DNA of 64,000 nt from CADEEN01 sp963738425 (GTDB taxonomy: Bacteria; Pseudomonadota; Gammaproteobacteria; Burkholderiales; Burkholderiaceae_C), in contig CAVTWT010000040.1 of NCBI GenBank assembly GCA_963738425.1, positions 62,001-126,000 on the forward strand, read 5' to 3'. Positions 16,634 through 27,098 of this stretch are shown here, one piece after another. A program made the position numbers and the translations under genes. Below the pieces are notes generated by a model, which was not told the DNA's origin, did no database searches, and worked only from the letters and a program-made list of their open reading frames with translations. Numbering within the stretch: position 1 is the first letter of the stretch; every line of letters begins with the position of its first letter.

Positions 16634-17284
16634 TCAGTACTCCACTGGCAACGGATCGAGACTGCGCCAGATATACCACGTGGCGACGGAGCGGTACGGC
16701 GCCCAGGCATCGCCGACTTCGCGTGCCTCGACGCGCGTCACCGGCTCGCCGCTGAAGTAGTTGACGCTGATGCCTTTGATCAGGCCCAGGTCATCGACCG
16801 GCAGCACGTTGGGCCGCATCAGGTGAAAAATCAGGAACATCTCGGCCGTCCAGCGGCCGATGCCGCGGATGGCGACCAGCTCTTCGATGATGGCCTCGTC
16901 GTCCATCTGCTGCCACTGGCGCACATGGACCGTGCCTTCGCTGAAGTGCTCGGCGAGGTCTTTGAGGTACTCCACCTTGCGGGCTGACAACCCGGCGCCG
17001 CGCATGCTGTCGGTCTTGAGTTTCAACACATCGGCTGGCGGCAGCTTGGTGGTGGAGCCATCGACCAGCTGCGCGAAGCGGTCCCACACCGATTGCGCGG
17101 CCTTGACCGAGATCTGCTGACCGACGATCGACCGCGCCAGCGTGGTGAATGCATCGCCGCGGCTCTGCAGACGTGCCTCCCCGAAGCGCGGGATCAGCTT
17201 CTTCATCACGCGGTCGCGGCGGGCGAGGTGTTTGCAGGCCTCGTCCCAGTAGGACGGTGTGACTTCAGCCGGGGCTTTGACCAT
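16634..17284 (-). CDS. DNA-3-methyladenine glycosylase (AlkA-like HhH-GPD)
   Basis: A 216-residue base-excision repair glycosylase that removes alkylated bases such as 3-methyladenine. It has the HhH-GPD motif IRGIGRWTAEMFLIFHLMRP with the catalytic Asp in LPVDDLG, and SIVGQQISVKAA at about residue 52, diagnostic of the AlkA/MAG family. It is shorter than E. coli AlkA and lacks its N-terminal TBP-like domain. It lies between cysS and accA, separated from each by a few bases. Confidence 0.93.
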   Translation of the reverse strand: MVKAPAEVTPSYWDEACKHLARRDRVMKKLIPRFGEARLQSRGDAFTTLARSIVGQQISVKAAQSVWDRFAQLVDGSTTKLPPADVLKLKTDSMRGAGLSARKVEYLKDLAEHFSEGTVHVRQWQQMDDEAIIEELVAIRGIGRWTAEMFLIFHLMRPNVLPVDDLGLIKGISVNYFSGEPVTRVEAREVGDAWAPYRSVATWYIWRSLDPLPVEY

Positions 17285-17285
17285 C

Positions 17286-18653
17286 TCAGGCTTTCACCCA
17301 GGTGGTGCCTTGCGCCGAGTCCTTCAACTCGATGCCCTGTGCCGCCAGGTCCTTGCGGATGCGATCGGCCTCGGCGTAATTCTTGGCGGCCTTGGCGGCG
17401 TTGCGCGCGGCGATCGCAGCGTCGATTGCCGTTGCGTCAAGCCCGCCCTGCATGTACGCCTGCGGTGCCTGCTGCAGCACACCGAGTACGCCACCGAGAT
17501 GACGCAGCAGCGCGGCGGTATCGGGCGAGGCTGTGCGGTTCAACTCGTTGGCCAGCTCGAACATCACTGCCAGGGCCACGGGGGTGTTGAAGTCTTCGTT
17601 CATCGCCGCGCGGAAGGCAGCAGCCTGTGGTTGCGACCAGTCGAGCGGCGCGTTCGATGGCGTCACGCTGCCGAGCGCGGTGTAGAGCCTGCGCAGCGCC
17701 GTGCGCGCGTCTTCGAGGTGGGCATCGCTGAAGTTGAACGGGCTGCGGTACTGCGTGCGCAGCATGAAGAAGCGCAGCGTCTCGCCGTCGAACTTGGCCA
17801 GCACGTCGCGGATGGTGAAGAAGTTGCCCAGTGACTTGGACATCTTCTCGTTGTCGACATTCAGGAAGCCGTTGTGCAGCCAGTAGCGCGCAAAGGTTCC
17901 ACCACTGGCGCCTTCGCTCTGAGCGATCTCGTTCTCGTGGTGCGGGAAGATCAGGTCCATGCCGCCGCCATGGATGTCGAACGGCTCGCCAAGCAGCGCC
18001 GCGCTCATCGCCGAGCATTCGATGTGCCAGCCCGGCCGGCCGGGGCCGTAGGCGCTGGGGTACTTGGCGTCGTCGGGTTCGCTCGGCTTGGCCGACTTCC
18101 ACATCACGAAGTCGAGCGGGTCGTTCTTGCCGTCGAGCACGGCCACACGCTCGCCGGCACGCAGCTCATCGAGGCTCTTGCCGGAGAGCTTTCCGTAGCC
18201 CGCCAGTTTGCGCACAGCGAAGTTGACGTCGCCGTTGGGCGCCTGGTAGGCCAGGCCTCTGTCGCGCAGCGTGTCGATCAGGCCGATCATCTGCGGCACG
18301 TACTCCGTGGCCCGCGGCTCGTGCGTGGGCTTCTGGATGCCGACCGCATCCAGATCCTGGTGCATCGCGCTAATCATCTCGTCGGTGAGCGCGCGGATCG
18401 TGATGCCACGTTCGAGCGCACGCTTGATGATCTTGTCGTCGATGTCGGTGATGTTGCGCACATAGGTCACGTCGTAACCGGTCGCACGCAGCCAGCGCTG
18501 CACGACATCGAAGGCCATCATCATGCGCAGGTGGCCCATGTGGCACAGGTCGTAGACCGTGATGCCGCACACGTACAGGCCCACCTTGCCCGAACGGATC
18601 GGGCGGAACTCCTCCAGAGAGCGCGTCAGTGTGTTGTGGAGTCTCAGCGTCAT
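17286..18653 (-). CDS. cysS: Cysteinyl-tRNA synthetase
   Basis: A class I aminoacyl-tRNA synthetase of 455 residues. GLYVCGITVYDLCHMGHLR holds the zinc-ligand Cys and the HIGH-type motif (HMGH). WHIECSAMS and HHENEIAQSEG carry the remaining zinc ligands, and KMSKSLGNF is the KMSKS loop. The ATG at 18653 gives the expected TLRLHNTLTR N-terminus; a start four codons earlier is possible. It heads the minus-strand cysS-alkA-accA-tilS-lysC run and diverges from the cyclophilin genes. Confidence 0.96.
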   Translation of the reverse strand: MTLRLHNTLTRSLEEFRPIRSGKVGLYVCGITVYDLCHMGHLRMMMAFDVVQRWLRATGYDVTYVRNITDIDDKIIKRALERGITIRALTDEMISAMHQDLDAVGIQKPTHEPRATEYVPQMIGLIDTLRDRGLAYQAPNGDVNFAVRKLAGYGKLSGKSLDELRAGERVAVLDGKNDPLDFVMWKSAKPSEPDDAKYPSAYGPGRPGWHIECSAMSAALLGEPFDIHGGGMDLIFPHHENEIAQSEGASGGTFARYWLHNGFLNVDNEKMSKSLGNFFTIRDVLAKFDGETLRFFMLRTQYRSPFNFSDAHLEDARTALRRLYTALGSVTPSNAPLDWSQPQAAAFRAAMNEDFNTPVALAVMFELANELNRTASPDTAALLRHLGGVLGVLQQAPQAYMQGGLDATAIDAAIAARNAAKAAKNYAEADRIRKDLAAQGIELKDSAQGTTWVKA

Positions 18654-18766
18654 CGGTCGATACAAAGAAAGCGGCCTCGATGCCGCTGGGTGCTGCGAGG
18701 CCGCTCGATAGAATGCGCAAAATCAGTATAGCGGGCGCGCCCAGTGTGCCCAGGAGCAGACAACCC

Positions 18767-19336
18767 ATGAAAACCCGCCTTGTCGCAGTGCTCGCCAGTG
18801 CAGTGACGTGCGCCTTGATCAGCGCGCCCGTTTGGGCGCAACAGAAGGTGAAACTGGCCACCAGCCTGGGCGACATCGTCATCGAACTCGATGCCGCAAA
18901 GGCGCCGAAGTCGGCCGACAACTTCATCCAGTACGTCAAGGCCGGCCATTACGACGGCACGATCTTCCACCGCGTGATCGAAGACTTCATGATCCAGGGC
19001 GGCGGCATGAAGCCCGACATGAAGGAGAAGCCGGTGCGCGCGCCGATCCCGCTCGAGTCGCGCACCGGCCTGTCCAACACGCGCGGCACGGTCTCGATGG
19101 CGCGCACGATGGACCCGAACTCGGCCACCGCGCAGTTCTTCATCAACGTCAAGGACAACCCTTTCCTCGACCAACCCAATTCGCGCGACGGCAACGGCTA
19201 CGCGGTGTTCGGCAAAGTCGTCTCCGGCATGGACGTGATCGACAAGATCCGCGCCGTGCCCGTCGGCGACAAGGGCGGACACCAGAATGTGCCGGCAACG
19301 CCAGTCCTGATCAAAAAAGCATCCTTGGAGAAATGA
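18767..19336 (+). CDS. Periplasmic peptidyl-prolyl cis-trans isomerase (cyclophilin)
   Basis: A 189-residue cyclophilin with a cleavable signal peptide (KTRLVAVLASAVTCALISAPVWA-Q), so it works in the periplasm on proline isomerisation. The cyclophilin core has FHRVIEDFMIQGGGM with the catalytic Arg, then ATAQFFINVKDN and GYAVFGKVVSGMDVID. The ATG at 18767 has AGGAG 10-14 bases upstream. One base separates it from a second, cytoplasmic cyclophilin gene, an unusual tandem pair probably made by duplication. Confidence 0.93.
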   Translation: MKTRLVAVLASAVTCALISAPVWAQQKVKLATSLGDIVIELDAAKAPKSADNFIQYVKAGHYDGTIFHRVIEDFMIQGGGMKPDMKEKPVRAPIPLESRTGLSNTRGTVSMARTMDPNSATAQFFINVKDNPFLDQPNSRDGNGYAVFGKVVSGMDVIDKIRAVPVGDKGGHQNVPATPVLIKKASLEK

Positions 19337-19337
19337 G

Positions 19338-19841
19338 ATGACGAAGACGGTTGAAATGGTCACCAGCGCAGGCACGATGCGCATCGAACTCGACGACACG
19401 AAGGCGCCCGCGTCGGTGGCCAATTTTCTGGCCTATGCGGCCAAGGGCCACTACGCCGACACGGTGTTCCACCGGGTGATCAAGGGCTTCATGGTTCAGG
19501 GCGGCGGCTTTGCGGTCGGCATGACGCAGAAGCCCACCGATGCGCCGATCGCCAACGAAGCCAACAACGGCGTCAAGAACACGAAGTACACGCTGGCGAT
19601 GGCACGCACCAGCGTGCCGCACTCGGCGACGGCGCAGTTCTTCATCAATACCAAGGACAACGGCTTTCTCGATCACACGAGCGAGTCGGCGCAAGGCTGG
19701 GGCTATGCCGTCTTCGGCCGCGTCGTCAGCGGCACCGAGGTGGTCGATGCCATCGAGCGCGTGCGCACCGGCCGCAAGGGTATGCACGACGACGTGCCGG
19801 TGGAAGACGTCGTGATCCAGAGCGTCACACTCGTCAGCTAG
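19338..19841 (+). CDS. ppiB: Cytoplasmic peptidyl-prolyl isomerase (PpiB)
   Basis: A 167-residue cyclophilin without a signal peptide, acting in cytosolic protein folding. FHRVIKGFMVQGGGF, ATAQFFINTKDNGFLDHT and GYAVFGRVVSGTEVVDAI match PpiB, full length. It overlaps nothing but follows the periplasmic paralogue by one base and precedes lpxH by 6, the usual ppiB-lpxH neighbourhood in beta- and gammaproteobacteria. Confidence 0.95.
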   Translation: MTKTVEMVTSAGTMRIELDDTKAPASVANFLAYAAKGHYADTVFHRVIKGFMVQGGGFAVGMTQKPTDAPIANEANNGVKNTKYTLAMARTSVPHSATAQFFINTKDNGFLDHTSESAQGWGYAVFGRVVSGTEVVDAIERVRTGRKGMHDDVPVEDVVIQSVTLVS

Positions 19842-19847
19842 CGCGGC

Positions 19848-20657
19848 ATGTCCACGGGACCGGGCCTGCGGGCGCTGGCCAATGTCTACGAGTGCCAGGC
19901 GGAGCCGGTGTGGCACAGCATCGAATTCCTTTCTGACCTGCATTTGAGCGACGCCACGCCTCGCACCTTCGAGGCCTGGGCGCACTACCTTCGCAGCACG
20001 CAGGCTGATGCGGTGTTCATCCTCGGCGACCTGTTCGAGGTCTGGTTCGGTGATGACGCGCGCGCGATTGGCGGCTTTGCACAGCGCGCCGCCGACGTGT
20101 TGCAGGAGGCGGCGTCGCTGCGGCCCGTGAGCTTCATGGCCGGCAACCGCGATTTCCTGGTCGGCGCAGCGATGCTGCGCGATTGCGGTGTGGTCGCGCT
20201 GCCGGACCCGACCGTGCTCGATGCCTGGGGCCAGCGCGTGCTGCTGACGCATGGCGACGAGCTCTGTTTGGCCGACAGCGCATACCAACAGTTCCGCCGC
20301 GACGTGCGCAGCGACACGTGGCGGCGGGCCTTCCTGGCGAAGCCGCTGGCCGAACGCGAGCAGATCGCTCGCAGCATGCGCGATGCGAGCGAGACCGCCA
20401 AACGGGTCAAATTCGGCGCCAAGCCCGTCGCCGATTGGGCCGACGTGGACGCGGCGGCGGCGGTGTCCTGGATGCACGCGGCCGGCAGCCGCACGCTGAT
20501 CCACGGCCATACGCACCGTCCGGGCAGCGACACGCTGGCGCCGGGATACGTGCGCCACGTCCTCAGCGACTGGGATGTCGATGCCACGCCCCACCGCGCA
20601 GAAGTGCTGCGGTTGACGCGCGATGGCCTCAGCCGCGTTGACCTGCTGATGGTTTGA
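19848..20657 (+). CDS. lpxH: UDP-2,3-diacylglucosamine diphosphatase
   Basis: LpxH hydrolyses UDP-2,3-diacylglucosamine to lipid X and UMP in lipid A synthesis at the inner membrane surface. The 269-residue calcineurin-like enzyme has FLSDLHL, GDLFEVWFGDD, AGNRDFLVG, THGDELCL and HGHTHRPG, covering all metal ligands of LpxH. It carries about 24 extra N-terminal residues before the domain, so a later start is possible. The stop overlaps the next start (TGATG). Confidence 0.94.
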   Translation: MSTGPGLRALANVYECQAEPVWHSIEFLSDLHLSDATPRTFEAWAHYLRSTQADAVFILGDLFEVWFGDDARAIGGFAQRAADVLQEAASLRPVSFMAGNRDFLVGAAMLRDCGVVALPDPTVLDAWGQRVLLTHGDELCLADSAYQQFRRDVRSDTWRRAFLAKPLAEREQIARSMRDASETAKRVKFGAKPVADWADVDAAAAVSWMHAAGSRTLIHGHTHRPGSDTLAPGYVRHVLSDWDVDATPHRAEVLRLTRDGLSRVDLLMV

Positions 20658-21442
20658 TGGTGGGTTGGCTGCAAGCGCTGCGAAGGCGCCGCGAAACGCG
20701 GGTGCTGCGACGCCGCGCGATTGCCGACACGCTGTGGCAGGCGTGCGTGGCTGATCTGCCTTTCATCGCAGCCCGTCCGCCCGAACAACAGGCACGCCTG
20801 CGGCGCATGGCCAGCCTGTTTCTCGACCGCAAGGAATTCAGCGGCGCGCAGGGTTTCGTCGTTACCGACCGCATCGCGCTCGCGGTGGCCGTGCAAGCCT
20901 GCCTGCCGGTGCTCGAACTGGGCCTCGATCACTACGACAATTTTGTCGGCATCGTCATGCATTCCGACGCCGTGAGAGCAGCGCGCGAGGTCATGGACGA
21001 CCACGGCATCGTGCATGCCTACGACGAAGAACTGGCCGGTGAGGCCATGGAAGGCGGCCCGTTGATGCTGTCGTGGGCCGACGTCATGCCTGGCCCGGCG
21101 GCGGCCGGCGCGCCCGGCACGGCTTACAACGTCGTCATCCACGAGTTTGCGCATGTGCTCGACTTGCGCGATGGCCAGGCCGACGGCATCCCGGTACTGG
21201 CCAGCAACGCCCAGCGGCGGGCCTGGAACGAGGTTCTGATGGTCGAGTACGACCGCTTTTGCGAGCGTGTCGTTTGTGGCTACGAAACCGCGCTCGACCC
21301 GTATGCCGCCGAAGCGCCGGACGAGTTCTTTGCCGTGGTTTCGGAGGCGTTTTTCGTGACGCCGCGCGAGTTGAAAGAAGAACAGCCGGCGATGTACCGG
21401 CTGCTGGCTTCTTTCTACAAGCAGGACCCCGCTCTGTACTGA
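20657..21442 (+). CDS. Zinc-dependent peptidase of the MtfA family (M90)
   Basis: A 261-residue MtfA/YeeI-like protein. VIHEFAHVLD carries the HExxH zinc site, and the downstream Glu ligand is probably in DEFFAVVSEAFF. E. coli MtfA binds the Mlc repressor and so affects glucose PTS expression; whether that holds here is unknown. The ATG at 20657 overlaps the lpxH stop; a TTG one codon earlier is less likely. Confidence 0.9.
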   Translation: MVGWLQALRRRRETRVLRRRAIADTLWQACVADLPFIAARPPEQQARLRRMASLFLDRKEFSGAQGFVVTDRIALAVAVQACLPVLELGLDHYDNFVGIVMHSDAVRAAREVMDDHGIVHAYDEELAGEAMEGGPLMLSWADVMPGPAAAGAPGTAYNVVIHEFAHVLDLRDGQADGIPVLASNAQRRAWNEVLMVEYDRFCERVVCGYETALDPYAAEAPDEFFAVVSEAFFVTPRELKEEQPAMYRLLASFYKQDPALY

Positions 21443-21510
21443 AGGCCCCTGGCTCGCCCTGCTCGCGTCCCCCGAGGGGAGTAGGCCGCTTGGGGCGGCC
21501 CGGCGCCGGC
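21443..21510. repeat. Hairpin-rich gene-end element
   Basis: This 68-base gap between convergent genes contains TCCCCCGAGGGGA and GGCCGCTTGGGGCGGCC, strong short inverted repeats. It shares its CCCCCGAGGGG core with the holB 3-prime end (2653-2680) and resembles 15557-15656. It may serve as a bidirectional terminator; there is no T-run. Confidence 0.5.
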
Positions 21511-23816
<2,306 letters not shown>

Positions 23817-23820
<4 letters not shown>

Positions 23821-24173
23821 GCGGCCTCCAGGGTGCATTGCAGCGGGTGACCTGCCCGCTTGGCCGCAGCCTGCACCAGTTCAACTTTGGTTGCTGCGAC
23901 GTCTTTGCTATAGACCCCGCAAATGGCACGGCCTTCATGGTGAATTTTCAACATGATTTGCGTGGCGGTATCCAGGTCGTGCAGAAAGTGTTCCTGCAAC
24001 ACCAGCACGACGAACTCCATCGGCGTGTAGTCGTCGTTGTGCATGACGACCTGATAGAGCTTCGGCGGCTCGACGCGCTGCTCTTGTTTCTCGGCAATGA
24101 CCACGCCCTCGCCGTCGTCACGCCCCGGCAAAGCAGGGTTGACGGGCGGTGGGGGTGGTGTGGAACTGGCCAT
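23817..24173 (-). CDS. clpS: ClpAP adaptor protein ClpS
   Basis: ClpS delivers N-degron substrates to ClpA. The 118-residue protein has a flexible Pro-rich N-terminus (SSTPPPPPVNPALPG) and the core YQVVMHNDDYTPMEFVVLVL with the Asn-Asp-Asp substrate pocket, then the HHEGRA segment. The ATG at 24173 is chosen; 13 further codons are open upstream. It is the first gene of clpS-clpA and diverges from the cold-shock gene. Confidence 0.96.
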
Positions 24174-24267
24174 TGACAGAATTTTAAGCTGCGGCAACTT
24201 GCGCGGCCGCAAGAGCAGATGGCACCTGCGCAGGGATTCTCAAGCCGGGCGTTTCATGGACATCGAA

Positions 24268-24339
24268 TTGACAAACCTTGCGCAGAGTATTGACAATACG
24301 GCCCTCGATTGGTAGTTGTTTTGTTCCGAGGTAGTCACC
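24268..24339 (+). promoter_or_regulatory. Likely promoter and 5-prime leader of the cold-shock gene
   Basis: Two TTGACA boxes (24268-24273 and 24290-24295) lie in an AT-enriched stretch 45-70 bases before the csp start. A TAGTTG sits 17 bases after the second and is a weak -10. Cold-shock mRNAs often have regulatory leaders, but the leader here is short. A GAGG ribosome site is at 24328-24332. Confidence 0.35.
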
Positions 24340-24588
24340 ATGGCATTTGGTCGCGTCAAGTGGTTCAACGACGCCAAAGGGTTCGGCTTCATCGAGCCGG
24401 AGGGTGGTGGCGCCGATGTCTTCGCCCATTTTTCGGCCATCCAGATGGAAGGCTTTCGAACCCTGAAGCAAGGTGGGCGCGTTTCGTACGAGGTGCTGCA
24501 GGGGCCCAAGGGTGACCAGGCGCAAAACATCCAGCCGGCCGAAGATGTCATGAGCGGCGCCAGCGCCTCGACCGTGACCGGCGGCTGA
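24340..24588 (+). CDS. Cold-shock domain protein (CspA family)
   Basis: An 82-residue single-stranded nucleic-acid binding protein. FGRVKWFNDAKGFGFIEPEG contains RNP1 (KGFGFIE) and VFAHFSAI is RNP2. It likely works as an RNA chaperone during cold or growth transitions. The ATG at 24340 gives the canonical N-terminus. It is slightly longer than CspA because of a Ser/Ala-rich tail (AEDVMSGASASTVTGG). It diverges from clpS. Confidence 0.95.
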   Translation: MAFGRVKWFNDAKGFGFIEPEGGGADVFAHFSAIQMEGFRTLKQGGRVSYEVLQGPKGDQAQNIQPAEDVMSGASASTVTGG

Positions 24589-24740
24589 TCGGGCCGTGAC
24601 AGTCGGCGCGTGATCGTCACGTTCTTGTAACTTCGGCGCTTTTCCAGCGTCAAGGCTTGCTGTGGGTCCGCGCTTGACGCAGGATCACGGCTCGTCGCAG
24701 CCCTGTCGGCTTTCACGCGGCGCAGAAAGCAGCAGCTCGC

Positions 24741-24965
24741 ATGTCCACGCTCGCCCGCGCCGCCTATCTTGACTCCTCTTTCGGCGCCGTCAGCGAATTG
24801 CCGCATGCCGGCAGTCCGTTAGAGAACCTGTTCGTCTATGACGATGCGGCACGCGAGCTGAAGCAACTCGCTGTGCGTGGCCTGGTCGAGATCGTGTCCG
24901 AACGCACGCGGCATGTCGCCGACGAAGAGCTGATCGAACACCTCAGCTTCAAACGCTTGCGTTGA
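24741..24965 (+). CDS. Small conserved hypothetical protein
   Basis: A 74-residue protein beginning STLARAAYLDSSFGAVSELP. The codon use matches neighbours and the composition is that of a soluble alpha-helical protein, with SPLENLFVYDDAARELKQLAVRGLVEIVSE as the most structured stretch. There is no signal or membrane segment and no recognised domain. The 150 bases before it contain a GTGAC/GTCAC inverted repeat near 24597-24620. Function unknown. Confidence 0.6.
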   Translation: MSTLARAAYLDSSFGAVSELPHAGSPLENLFVYDDAARELKQLAVRGLVEIVSERTRHVADEELIEHLSFKRLR

Positions 24966-25041
24966 GCGTGGTTGTTGCGCGTGCGCCTCAAGTGGCGCGC
25001 ATTCACGCTCGCGTCATGAGCGCGCGCGAACATGGCCAACC

Positions 25042-25929
25042 ATGGTGCCGCACCCCGAGTTCATGGACGTTCACGACGACGACGGCGTGGGCAAGTTGCG
25101 CGTGCGCACGGTCTGGATTTCCGACCTGCACCTTGGCACACCGGGCTGTCAGGCCAAGGCCTTGCTCGACTTCCTGCGCGACGTGCAGTGCGATACCCTG
25201 TACCTGGTCGGCGACATCATCGACGGCTGGCAACTGCGCCGCACTTGGTACTGGCCGCAGGCCCACAACGACGTCGTGCAGAAGCTGCTGCGCAAGGCAC
25301 GCAAGGGCACCCGCGTGGTCTTCGTGCCAGGCAACCACGACGAGTTCGCGCGCCGCTATGTCACGCACACCTTCGGCGGCATCGAAGTCGTCGACGACTG
25401 CATGCACGTCACAGCCGACGGCCGGCGGCTGTGGATCACACATGGCGATCTGTTCGACGGCGTCATCCAATGTGCGAAGTGGCTGGCCTATGTCGGCGAT
25501 GCGGCGTACGAGTTCACGCTCAAGGTCAACCGATGGTTCAACCGCGCGCGGGCGCGGCTGGGGCTGCCGTACTGGAGCTTGTCGAAGTACCTCAAGCACA
25601 AGGTCAAGCGAGCGGTCAGCTACATCGATGACTTCGAGGCCGCTGTGGCCCGCGAGGCCAAAAAACGCGGCGCAAACGGCGTGGTTTGCGGCCACATCCA
25701 CCACGCCGAGATGCGCGACATCGACGGCATCCTTTACTGCAACGACGGCGATTGGGTGGAGAGCCTGACGGCCCTCGTCGAACACGACGACGGCCGGCTC
25801 GAAATCATCGACCGCAGCGCGCAGGCAGCAAAGGTGACAGTGACGGTACGCGAGCCGGCGATCGCCGCCGAGCCGATGCCGATGCCCGAGCCCGCCATGG
25901 GCGCGGTCGAGGCCGGACTGTGGCGCTGA
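25042..25929 (+). CDS. PlcP-like calcineurin-family phosphoesterase
   Basis: A 295-residue metallophosphoesterase usually annotated as an LpxH-like UDP-diacylglucosamine hydrolase. Motifs: WISDLHLGT, LVGDIIDGW, PGNHDEFARR, ITHGDLFDG and CGHIHHAE, giving a full di-metal site. The segments WYWPQAHNDVVQKLLRKARK and YWSLSKYLKHKVK, and the presence of a separate true lpxH at 19848, point instead to the PlcP subgroup, known in Sinorhizobium and marine bacteria to cleave phospholipid head groups to diacylglycerol under phosphate limitation. That assignment is from family resemblance. It ends one base from a convergent glycosyltransferase gene. Confidence 0.75.
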   Translation: MVPHPEFMDVHDDDGVGKLRVRTVWISDLHLGTPGCQAKALLDFLRDVQCDTLYLVGDIIDGWQLRRTWYWPQAHNDVVQKLLRKARKGTRVVFVPGNHDEFARRYVTHTFGGIEVVDDCMHVTADGRRLWITHGDLFDGVIQCAKWLAYVGDAAYEFTLKVNRWFNRARARLGLPYWSLSKYLKHKVKRAVSYIDDFEAAVAREAKKRGANGVVCGHIHHAEMRDIDGILYCNDGDWVESLTALVEHDDGRLEIIDRSAQAAKVTVTVREPAIAAEPMPMPEPAMGAVEAGLWR

Positions 25930-25930
25930 G

Positions 25931-27088
25931 CTAAGCCACCAAGCGCAGGGACGGCTGTGGCGCGAGCGTCGCGGCACGCGCCAACAGAGTGGCCAGCACC
26001 TCAGGCACTTCGAACACGGCGCGGTTGTCGATGCGCGCCGTGGCTGCGTGCCACCGGGGCAGGTCTTGCAGCATCTCTTCTGCAGCCACAGGCAAACGCG
26101 CCACCGAAGGCACGACGATGCCCACGCCCTGCTCCTGCACCCACTGGGCGTTGTAGCGCTCCTGTGGCATCGTCCAGGCGTTCTTGATCGTGATCACCGG
26201 CAGCCCGAGCTGCACCGCTTCGGACAGCGCGCCGGGGCCGGGTTTGCCGATGAAAAAGTCGGCCAGGCGCATGACATCCGCCACCTCGTCGGTGAAGCCG
26301 ACCCCCGCGTGCTTGGCTGAACGCCGCAACCGGCGGCACTGCTCGGCAAGCAGCTCGTTGCGGCCACACATCAGCAACAGCTGCACGCCATCCAACTTGC
26401 GCGCGATGCGCAGCATCTGTTGCGAGCCCTGTCCGCCGAACATGACGACACCGGTGGGCCGCAGCGGATCGAGGCCGAGCGCCGCACGGCGGTGGGCGCG
26501 ATTGATCGGCGGCAGATCGTAGAAAGACGGCTTGAGGACCATGCCCGATGTCACGACGATCTGCTCATCCGCATAACCTGCAGCACGCGCCTGGCGGGCC
26601 GCTTGCTGTGTTCCGCAGACGAGGGTCTGCGGCAGACCCGGCTCGATCCAGAAATGCGGCGGGTGATCGGCCATGTCGGTCATCACGGTGACGAACGGCA
26701 CACCGGGCAGCGCACTCGACAACGACTCGCAGAGAACGCGGTTGAAGTTCGGCACCAGCGAAACCACGAGATCCGGCTCGGTCTGCGCCCAGTGGCGCTG
26801 CAGCACACGCAGCAGCGACGCATGGCCGAGGCGGATGGCACCTTGCAGCAGCTTCAGCTCCTGCGCCAGGCCGAGCGTCCAGCCGCGTTGCAGGCGCTTG
26901 TTGTAGAAGTCCTGCGGGTCGAAGCCCAAGACACGGCGGAAACTCGATTGCGGGTCGAGCACCCGAGCCAGGTCGATCAGGCGCACTTGCCATGGGCGTT
27001 GCTGCTGTTCGATCACGGCCTGCAGTGCCAACGCCGCCGCGCGATGACCGCCACCGGCGTTGAAATACACGAAATCGAGGGTCTTCAT
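25931..27088 (-). CDS. MGDG-synthase-like glycosyltransferase (GT28/MurG fold)
   Basis: A 385-residue GT-B enzyme. The N-terminus FVYFNAGGGHRAAALALQAV is the glycine-rich loop of MGDG synthase/processive diacylglycerol glycosyltransferases, and PFVTVMTDMADHPPHFWIEP matches the same group. The C-terminal half has VVMFGGQGSQQML and FFIGKPGPGALSEAVQLGLPV, the nucleotide-sugar site. The expected acceptor is diacylglycerol or a related lipid at the inner membrane. It sits tail-to-tail with the PlcP-like gene and 10 bases after psd. Lipid acceptor is inference. Confidence 0.78.
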   Translation of the reverse strand: MKTLDFVYFNAGGGHRAAALALQAVIEQQQRPWQVRLIDLARVLDPQSSFRRVLGFDPQDFYNKRLQRGWTLGLAQELKLLQGAIRLGHASLLRVLQRHWAQTEPDLVVSLVPNFNRVLCESLSSALPGVPFVTVMTDMADHPPHFWIEPGLPQTLVCGTQQAARQARAAGYADEQIVVTSGMVLKPSFYDLPPINRAHRRAALGLDPLRPTGVVMFGGQGSQQMLRIARKLDGVQLLLMCGRNELLAEQCRRLRRSAKHAGVGFTDEVADVMRLADFFIGKPGPGALSEAVQLGLPVITIKNAWTMPQERYNAQWVQEQGVGIVVPSVARLPVAAEEMLQDLPRWHAATARIDNRAVFEVPEVLATLLARAATLAPQPSLRLVA

Positions 27089-27098
27089 GAAGGCGCGA

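Noticed and set aside
15657..17590. Long plus-strand open frames opposite accA, alkA and cysS, and similar ones opposite clpA, icd and the ABC genes
   Set aside because: They are mirror frames produced by high GC third positions; none shows a recognisable domain or a ribosome site.
25042..25929. Second lpxH for lipid A synthesis
   Set aside because: A clear lpxH exists at 19848, and this protein has the WYWPQAHNDVVQKLL-type sequence of PlcP-like enzymes.
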